The notes beneath the pieces are model-generated. The model made no database searches, was not told the origin of the DNA, and was given only the letters and a program-made list of their open reading frames with translations. Positions 29,999 through 34,684 of a stretch of 34,684 bases of DNA are shown in pieces; the stretch's first letter is position 1; each line of letters begins with the position of its first letter. Source of the DNA: a virus; the IMG/VR virus record IMGVR_UViG_3300006931_000023, positions 1-34,684 of that record; one strand, 5' to 3'. A program made the translations under genes and the position numbers.

Positions 29999-30275
29999 AA
30001 TAAAGCCTCCATAAAAAATCTTTTAAAGTTTTAAATCTGTTCTTGTTTAACTGTCTTACAACTTTATCAGAAACGCTTTCCGTTGAGCAAAGAAGCAATG
30101 CTTCTCTTGGATTCATCCCATATAACCATATTTTAAAATCATTTCGTGAAAGATGAAATATTACTTCTTCATCCTCAGGATAGTGGAGGTTCGCTAAATA
30201 AGCCATGTGAGCATATTCTTTGCCAGACAACTTCCTGGCTGGCATCGGATCGCCCTCGGGATTTGTTAACGGCAT
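29991..30275 (-). CDS. Hypothetical protein (94 aa)
   Basis: The protein has a helical N-terminal part (ARKLSGKEYAHMAYLANLHY) and a C-terminal region (MNPREALLLCSTESVSDKVV). The ATG overlaps the upstream stop as TAATG. No motif is recognised. It is one of six small genes between terminase and portal. Confidence 0.66.
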   Translation of the reverse strand: MPLTNPEGDPMPARKLSGKEYAHMAYLANLHYPEDEEVIFHLSRNDFKIWLYGMNPREALLLCSTESVSDKVVRQLNKNRFKTLKDFLWRLYYG

Positions 30276-30505
30276 TATTGAGTGATGACCAGTCGCATGA
30301 TTTCGCGGTTCATCATCTGTAAAATCGAGCCCCGTGAGTTCGCGTCAGTAATGACACGCTTCCTATTTCCTTTCTCATCTAATTGGACCAATTCCCAAAG
30401 AGACTTAAAAGGCCCCGACCTTAACGCTCTCACTGCAAGTACACAGTCGTAGCGAATAGGTTCGCTCTTTTCTGCTATGGGTTTAATCTTAATTGGGGCG
30501 GGCAC
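30275..30505 (-). CDS. Small hypothetical protein, GTG start (76 aa)
   Basis: The start is GTG at 30505-30503 with GGAGG six bases upstream, inside the end of the preceding gene. The product is basic, beta-like in the middle (YDCVLAVRALRSGPFKSLWE) and helical at the end. The family is unknown. Confidence 0.64.
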   Translation of the reverse strand: MPAPIKIKPIAEKSEPIRYDCVLAVRALRSGPFKSLWELVQLDEKGNRKRVITDANSRGSILQMMNREIMRLVITQ

Positions 30506-30773
30506 TGGACGCCTCCGGCTGGGTCTTGTATTGATTTCTCATCTTCTCAATTTCATCAGGTCCAATCTCAACAATTAACTTTTGATGAATCGTGTTTAAG
30601 AAGTTCATCCCATCTAACATGGCGGTGGCCATTCTAAGAGGAGGACCGAAGTTCATAGAGTTCACTGCATGAAAGAAGTTCTCGATTATTAACAACGACT
30701 TCTTGGCATTTTCAATTCCTATCTCTTCATTTGTCAAAGGCTGTCCGTCTGTCCCTATAATTCCATTAACCAT
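30489..30773 (-). CDS. Helical hypothetical protein (94 aa)
   Basis: The start is ATG 30773 (MVNGIIGTDGQPLTNEEIG), after AAAGGGAG. The longer frame from 30953 runs through the KTSC gene and is rejected. The protein is helical (NAKKSLLIIENFFHAVNSMN) and ends in a Ser/Ala/Pro tail. Function is unknown. Confidence 0.68.
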   Translation of the reverse strand: MVNGIIGTDGQPLTNEEIGIENAKKSLLIIENFFHAVNSMNFGPPLRMATAMLDGMNFLNTIHQKLIVEIGPDEIEKMRNQYKTQPEASSARPN

Positions 30774-30774
30774 T

Positions 30775-31092
30775 TTAACTCCCTTTCTTTTTAGTTTTCG
30801 CTGATATGCGCGGTCCGACATTTTTGTCGACAATTCGCGTCGACGGATATTTTCCTCGAATGAATTTCGAATAATATTCTCCTTTAGATGGAGCTTGCAT
30901 AAAGTCATCCACCGTCTGTGGGTAAATCTGTGGATAAAGATATTGTCCACCATCTTTCATGGTGACTGTCAATTGCATGGAACTTTGATCATAGGCCAGA
31001 TGCATAAGAAAACTTGAATCGGCGATACCGGTTTCAATCTTCTTTGAATTGCTTTGTCCACCAAAAGATGGATGTTGAACTATTTGTGCCAT
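30775..31092 (-). CDS. KTSC-domain protein
   Basis: The 105-residue protein fits the small KTSC domain family: SSFLMHLAYDQSSMQLTVTM, then GGQYLYPQIYPQTVDDFM and PSKGEYYSKFIRGKYPSTRI. The domain occurs alone in phages and with lysyl-tRNA synthetase or transferase fusions elsewhere; its biochemical role is not known. The protein ends in a basic tail (SAKTKKKGS). It lies in the packaging cluster. Confidence 0.82.
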   Translation of the reverse strand: MAQIVQHPSFGGQSNSKKIETGIADSSFLMHLAYDQSSMQLTVTMKDGGQYLYPQIYPQTVDDFMQAPSKGEYYSKFIRGKYPSTRIVDKNVGPRISAKTKKKGS

Positions 31093-31250
31093 TTCTTTAT
31101 CAGCTCTTTAAAGAAGTTTTCTTTTATCGCATCAATCTTGTCTGAGAATTCTTTATTTATTTTCTTCAATTTTAAACGTTGCTTAGAAGATAAATGCTGC
31201 CACCAATTGCAACACCAATAAGGATTTACTGAATGCCGAAATCTAGCCAT
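31080..31250 (-). CDS. Small basic protein (56 aa)
   Basis: The frame starts at ATG 31250, overlaps the terminase stop by eight bases and runs into the KTSC gene by 13. It encodes MARFRHSVNPYWCCNWWQHL then a lysine-rich helix (SKQRLKLKKINKEFS) ending KKWHK. The Trp/Cys-rich start could bind metal or membrane. The compact placement supports it; its function is unknown. Confidence 0.6.
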   Translation of the reverse strand: MARFRHSVNPYWCCNWWQHLSSKQRLKLKKINKEFSDKIDAIKENFFKELIKKWHK

Positions 31251-32754
31251 TCGCTTTTACTCTCCAATCCTCTGTGGTCTTTTGTCTCGTTGTTATCTTA
31301 AAAGCTTGTCTTAACGTTTTATAAGTCGGTGATTCGATTTTTGTTTGAGGGATTGAATGCGTCTGGTCCGATATGCCAAGTAATGGCGGAATGGGATTGG
31401 TTTGAGTGTCCACGTGTCTGAGCAAATAACATAATGCAGCCAACCCATCAAAGTGTCCATAATTTGTCGATCTCGCAAAAGCTTTTTTACTTTTGTCCCA
31501 GATTCCATTCTCTAAACATCCTATTAAATATTTGCAATTTGGTTTAACGATTAATCTGCCAGCGTTCACCCAAAGCCTGAGTTCGTTGACCATTCCGAAA
31601 TCTTCATCACCGGTGTTAGAGTTAAGAACTCCTTTTGTTGTGGCCATGAAAGGGAGATTATGTTTCGGGCCTGAGAGATCGTTTAAGATGATGAGATTAT
31701 TATTGTCTCCAATACGGCGATACATCTTTGTGTAACCAAGCAACTTTTCTTTTTCTTTTGTTCGCTCGGCCAAGATGTCGGTACGAACCATATCGCCTTT
31801 AAGGAGAACCTCATCTTCAACAATCATCTTTCCCAACTTAAAGTTATAGTAGCCGAAACCATTAATCGTAAAGTCTCGGACTCCTGTGTCTAGGAATTCG
31901 TATTTGTGATAGAAATTGAAAAGATTATCTCGTAGGAAGTCTTGGACATATTTCTCACTCGACCATTCAGGAACGATTAAGCGATTGGTATCTACCACCC
32001 ACCGACACATCATTTCCCGTTCCCACGCCAAGGGGTCAGTGTTTCTTCTCTTCATCTCTTCTATTTTGTGTTGGGGGATGTCTGAGTTTAAAATATCAAA
32101 TGTGGCCACGCATCCACTGGCTTGGGCTCTTTCATAATAAATCTTACAAGGATGGTTTGGAACATCAGGAGGTGTTGTCATGATGATAATTCGTGGGGTG
32201 GACTTTGTACGAATGAACATGGGATTGAGTATATGTTCAATTACATAGTCGAGTGGGTAGGAATCGTCTTCATCTCCAAAGAAAGCAGCTTCATCGATTA
32301 AAACTAAAATTACTTTGTGGATTCCCCTAAGATCTTCGATATGACCTTTTTCTGCTGCACATAAATGCACTCTAATTCCGCTTGGAAATTCATAAGTGCT
32401 ATCTTGCGCGTGGTATTTTGGACGGTAACTCTCTGGACAGTCGCGGAGAATTTGCTCAAAAGTTGGCTTGACAATTGTTCTAAGCTTTTTAAGCGTTCCA
32501 GATACGATGAGTATACTTCCTTCCACTTCTCTTCTAGCCGATTCAATTCCAAGTATGCTTCCGAGGAAAGTCTTTCCAAATCCTCGGTGACATAAAAGAA
32601 AGAAGATCTCTTCTGCGGGACTTCGTTTGATGTGGTCATAGGCTTCTCTTTGTTTTGGTTCTAGTTTGAATCTAAGCTGTCCAATCTCCCAGAGATTATG
32701 AACAGCTGCTTTAAACTCGGGCGACTGTTGGTTGATTAATTGTGCCGTTGGCAT
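31243..32754 (-). CDS. terL: Terminase large subunit
   Basis: The 503-residue protein has a Walker A variant (CHRGFGKTF, residues 55-63), Walker B with catalytic acidic pair (VILVLIDEAAFF, Asp154/Glu155), the coupling region IIIMTTPPDVP and an RNase H-like nuclease part from about residue 285 (LDTGVRDFTINGFGYYNF, GDNNNLIILNDLSG, NYGHFDGLAALCYL). It translocates and cuts DNA during packaging. The start lies 44 bases inside the small-subunit gene. It is full length; the packaging mode (headful or cos) cannot be read from it here. Confidence 0.93.
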   Translation of the reverse strand: MPTAQLINQQSPEFKAAVHNLWEIGQLRFKLEPKQREAYDHIKRSPAEEIFFLLCHRGFGKTFLGSILGIESARREVEGSILIVSGTLKKLRTIVKPTFEQILRDCPESYRPKYHAQDSTYEFPSGIRVHLCAAEKGHIEDLRGIHKVILVLIDEAAFFGDEDDSYPLDYVIEHILNPMFIRTKSTPRIIIMTTPPDVPNHPCKIYYERAQASGCVATFDILNSDIPQHKIEEMKRRNTDPLAWEREMMCRWVVDTNRLIVPEWSSEKYVQDFLRDNLFNFYHKYEFLDTGVRDFTINGFGYYNFKLGKMIVEDEVLLKGDMVRTDILAERTKEKEKLLGYTKMYRRIGDNNNLIILNDLSGPKHNLPFMATTKGVLNSNTGDEDFGMVNELRLWVNAGRLIVKPNCKYLIGCLENGIWDKSKKAFARSTNYGHFDGLAALCYLLRHVDTQTNPIPPLLGISDQTHSIPQTKIESPTYKTLRQAFKITTRQKTTEDWRVKANG

Positions 32755-33100
32755 TTAGTTCGCGCATAAGTTTCAAAGTTGTCTCGGCCATTCGAAGTGC
32801 AGCGTCTGGAGAAACGTTTTGATCTATCTTTTGTTTAAGCGCATACTCTTCATAATATTTTCTCTCTAACAACCATGCGGCAGCTTGCCATGATTTTAAA
32901 GCGGCGTCTCTGATATATCCGATGCATCTTGATTTAAACTTTGCTTCGGCCTTTTTAATAGCTTCAGAAAATTCAGGCTTTTGCATCCAAACTGTGAATG
33001 TCTCATATGAGATATCGGATAGTAAACACGTATCGGTTCTGTTATTTCCTTGTTCTATATTGATGCAAATCTCTAATGTTTTTTCAGGTCCATATTTCAT
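32711..33100 (-). CDS. terS: Terminase small subunit
   Basis: The start is taken at ATG 33100 (MKYGPEKTLEICINIEQGN), sharing ATGA with the upstream stop; a frame to 33145 is inside the previous gene. The 129-residue protein has an N-terminal helix-turn-helix (DTCLLSDISYETFTVWMQ), a helical core (EFSEAIKKAEAKFKSRCIG, WQAAAWLLERKYYEEYALKQ) and a C-terminal tail. This is the classic small-terminase layout for DNA recognition. It is directly followed by the large subunit. Confidence 0.88.
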   Translation of the reverse strand: MKYGPEKTLEICINIEQGNNRTDTCLLSDISYETFTVWMQKPEFSEAIKKAEAKFKSRCIGYIRDAALKSWQAAAWLLERKYYEEYALKQKIDQNVSPDAALRMAETTLKLMRELNANGTINQPTVARV

Positions 33101-33375
33101 TTGAGGAGTCCCACCTTTGGACTGAATCTCTCGACGGTAAAGCATCCGTATGGGATATTACTATTGATATGGACTGGAACTGAGATAAATTTAAAGTTTC
33201 CATAGTCATCTGGAAAATAGGCATTTTTGCTTCTGAGAATTTCGACAAACTTTTTGTAGGCGATAGGGTGCAAAGTGATACCAAGAGGGAGAGGTTTTTG
33301 ATGACGTGCATCTAGCATAATTTGATTCATCATTTTTTCAATATTTCTTTCAATCCATGAGTTTGAATCTTTCAT
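33097..33375 (-). CDS. Hypothetical protein (92 aa)
   Basis: The protein is mixed, with a helical start (KDSNSWIERNIEKMMNQIM) and a short beta region (FKFISVPVHINSNIPYG). Both ends are coupled by ATGA overlaps. It contains TGATACCAA in the plus sense at 33276-33284. The family is unknown. Confidence 0.68.
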   Translation of the reverse strand: MKDSNSWIERNIEKMMNQIMLDARHQKPLPLGITLHPIAYKKFVEILRSKNAYFPDDYGNFKFISVPVHINSNIPYGCFTVERFSPKVGLLK

Positions 33376-33512
33376 TTCTTAACCTTCACATTAAAGAAAT
33401 ACTCTACTATTATTTCATATCCTACGAAAAGAAAAATTGCAATGAGAATGCTTAAGATAAAAGTAATTGTTAGGAGTGCTGTTATCTCAATTAAGAATCT
33501 TAAAACATTCAT
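33372..33512 (-). CDS. 46-residue membrane peptide
   Basis: The frame is coupled by ATGA overlaps on both sides. It encodes MNVLRFLIEI and a long hydrophobic helix (LLTITFILSILIAIFLFVGY) ending NVKVKK. It is a likely single-pass membrane peptide. Function is unknown. Confidence 0.6.
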   Translation of the reverse strand: MNVLRFLIEITALLTITFILSILIAIFLFVGYEIIVEYFFNVKVKK

Positions 33513-33760
33513 TTAAGCATTGTAAAGTGCAATCCGTTTTCTTCTTTCCATTTCCTGCGGCGTTCATCGGTCCATATTTCGTAGCGTTGCCGTTTGCACT
33601 CGGGGCATTCTCGAATTGTTAGAAACATCATTCGCCCTTCTGGAGTCTGACCCAATCCTTCGTGTTTTAAATTGCTGGTCCGACACATCCGCAACTGACA
33701 GAGAAGCTTCACTTCTTCACCATCCATAGAGTTTTTGAATTTGGTATCAAGTATCGACAT
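33509..33760 (-). CDS. Zinc-ribbon-like hypothetical protein (83 aa)
   Basis: The protein has cysteines in ECPECKRQR and in LLCQLRMCRTS, consistent with a four-cysteine zinc ribbon, and a basic end (ERRRKWKEENG). No good ribosome-binding site precedes the ATG. TTGGTATCA is present near the start at 33741-33749. The family is not recognised. Confidence 0.62.
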   Translation of the reverse strand: MSILDTKFKNSMDGEEVKLLCQLRMCRTSNLKHEGLGQTPEGRMMFLTIRECPECKRQRYEIWTDERRRKWKEENGLHFTMLK

Positions 33761-33791
33761 AAATTGTTCATGGTTAAGGTGAACATGATTT

Positions 33792-34178
33792 TTATTTTAA
33801 GACTTTCTTCTCGCTTTTCATTTTCTGTAACATAAGTTCTAGTGCTAGAGCTATTTCTGCTTCATCTACCTTTTGCGGTGTAGCGGCCCTTACAGCCAAT
33901 GCTTGGAAACGTTTGAGTCCTAATCTCTTCTTGAAAAACTCTACGTGATCATTTGGATTTCCGCTAAAGTAATTATGACATGAAAAACAGAGGGAGGCAC
34001 AATTTTCTGGATCGAATCTGACTGATTTTTTCGCTCGGCTGTGGAAGTGTGAGTTATGAAGTCCTTGTGCTGGCTTTTCAAATTCTTTATGGCATCTTTC
34101 ACATGAATATCCCGCTAATTCTCGAATGTAATTACTAAATAAAGCATCCGCTTTTGATCGCTTGATACCAAAAGACAT
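33792..34178 (-). CDS. NinG/Rap-like recombination endonuclease
   Basis: The start is ATG 34178 (MSFGIKRSKAD), overlapping the previous stop as TAATG. The 128-residue protein has CERCHKEFEKPAQGLHNSHF, then SVRFDPENCASLCFSCHNYF and SGNPNDHVEFF, the zinc-bound pattern of lambda NinG (Rap), which cleaves branched DNA. It probably processes recombination intermediates made by the Bet-like protein encoded in the other operon. The frame to 34217 is inside the preceding small gene and is rejected. TGATACCAA occurs at 34163-34171. Confidence 0.8.
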   Translation of the reverse strand: MSFGIKRSKADALFSNYIRELAGYSCERCHKEFEKPAQGLHNSHFHSRAKKSVRFDPENCASLCFSCHNYFSGNPNDHVEFFKKRLGLKRFQALAVRAATPQKVDEAEIALALELMLQKMKSEKKVLK

Positions 34179-34297
34179 TAATCTTCCCACCATATAATAA
34201 GCTCTAGCGCACACCAATCAAAGACATTCATGGTAAATTCTTTCTCTTCTGCCCATGCGTCCATTTCCCAGAAGGAAGGCTCTCGACAATCTTCCAC
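34178..34297 (-). CDS. 39-residue acidic protein, GTG start
   Basis: The start GTG at 34297-34295 overlaps the upstream TAG (TAGTG), and the stop overlaps the NinG-like start (TAATG). The peptide is very acidic and Trp-rich (MEDCREPSFWEMDAWAEEKE, ending LIIWWED). Coupling on both sides supports a real gene; the acidity would suit a nucleic-acid mimic or protein inhibitor, but this is a guess. Confidence 0.58.
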   Translation of the reverse strand: MEDCREPSFWEMDAWAEEKEFTMNVFDWCALELIIWWED

Positions 34298-34518
34298 TAC
34301 TTCATTCCCTTTTCAAACTCTTCATTAACAAAATCGATTGCAATTTCTTTGTAATTCTCTGGGAAACCGTGTTCTCTGAAATCAATTTCAGCTTCTTTGA
34401 TGAGAAGATCTTTAACCACTTCAAAACCCTTCATTAAATATCCGAAGTCTTCAAAAGCCAAAGAGAGAGAGAAATATTCTTTCGATTTCATTTCATTTAT
34501 TCTTTCAAGAGCCGTCAT
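34297..34518 (-). CDS. Hypothetical protein (73 aa)
   Basis: The start is ATG 34518 (MTALERINEM), overlapping the ribbon-helix-helix stop as TGATG; an ATG at 34530 lies inside that gene. The protein is acidic and helical (GYLMKGFEVVKDLLIKEAEI). It is unrecognised. Confidence 0.64.
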   Translation of the reverse strand: MTALERINEMKSKEYFSLSLAFEDFGYLMKGFEVVKDLLIKEAEIDFREHGFPENYKEIAIDFVNEEFEKGMK

Positions 34519-34684
34519 CAATAATCCCATTTTGGTAAACGCGGATTTGACTTGTTAACCAATTCCATATCTAAAGATTTCAATTTCACATATCTATTTC
34601 GGGTCTTGATACCACTTTTTTTCCACTTCTCGTTAAGCAAAGCGAATTCGGCATCGGAGTAGCGATTGTTTACTACGTGCATTT
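34518..34684 (-). CDS. Ribbon-helix-helix-like regulator, C-terminal part (right-end copy)
   Basis: This is the 3' part of the gene described at 1-163; bases 34565-34684 duplicate bases 1-120. The C-terminal residues after the second helix are MELVNKSNPRLPKWDY. Joined, the gene spans 163 to 1 and then 34564 to 34518, giving 69 residues. Its stop is coupled to the next small gene. Confidence 0.6.
   Translation of the reverse strand, partial: MHVVNNRYSDAEFALLNEKWKKSGIKTRNRYVKLKSLDMELVNKSNPRLPKWDY
34565..34684. repeat. Terminal direct repeat, right copy
   Basis: Identical to bases 1-120. See the left copy for interpretation. Confidence 0.97.

Noticed and set aside
1-34684. CRISPR array, insertion sequence or integrase/attachment site
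   Set aside because: No spaced direct repeats, transposase or recombinase motifs were seen on either strand. The only long repeat is the terminal 120 bases.

Overview
The window is a complete tailed-phage genome of podovirus type, about 34.56 kb per unit. The first 120 bases recur exactly at the right end, and one open reading frame runs unbroken across the junction, so the molecule is circular or circularly permuted. Almost every gene is on the minus strand and tightly packed, with many stop/start overlaps. The host is most likely Gram-negative: the phage encodes a lipoprotein, a barrel-like outer-membrane protein, several Sec-exported proteins, an M15 endolysin and a spanin-like protein. 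Ser/Thr-rich exported proteins of this kind hint at little-cultured lineages such as Elusimicrobiota or Omnitrophota, but this is a weak inference. No DNA or RNA polymerase, primase, helicase, integrase or classical CI-type repressor is seen.

Layout in the direction of transcription (high to low coordinate). (1) Early operon, 9.4 to 3.5 kb. A sigma70-like promoter leads into a Bet/RecT-type annealase, a RecB/Cas4-like nuclease with an Fe-S cysteine set, a C2H2 zinc-finger protein, an unusual tRNA-like gene, a Lar-like protein, an HNH endonuclease and a chain of very small proteins coupled by ATGA overlaps. It ends in a cluster of three RNA hairpins. (2) A lone beta-class DNA methyltransferase (3.08-2.28 kb). 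(3) One plus-strand, moron-like unit (1.78-2.23 kb) with its own start signals and terminator, coding for an Ig-like domain protein. (4) A second leftward operon from a near-consensus promoter at 1.7 kb. It carries small membrane, lipoprotein and zinc-binding proteins, then a ribbon-helix-helix-like protein across the junction, a NinG-like nuclease, and the terminase genes at 33.1-31.2 kb. (5) The virion module, 31-11.9 kb: small proteins, portal, two exported proteins, a terminator, scaffold, major capsid protein, fibre-like and exported proteins, connector, tail nozzle/hub and large internal (ejection) proteins. (6) Lysis and envelope genes, 11.8-9.5 kb: M15 endolysin, spanin-like protein, exported protein, outer-membrane protein and holin-like protein, closed by a strong terminator.

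The main unexplained signal is the 9-mer TGATACCAA. It occurs ten times exactly, and three more sites match over eight bases. All 13 lie in the non-structural 11.6 kb and none in the 23 kb virion module, and 11 of 13 point the same way. Copies sit inside the -35/-10 spacer of both strong leftward promoters and just ahead of the ribbon-helix-helix gene. This resembles an operator/stoperator network like that of mycobacteriophage L5, but with an unrelated motif and a different candidate regulator.
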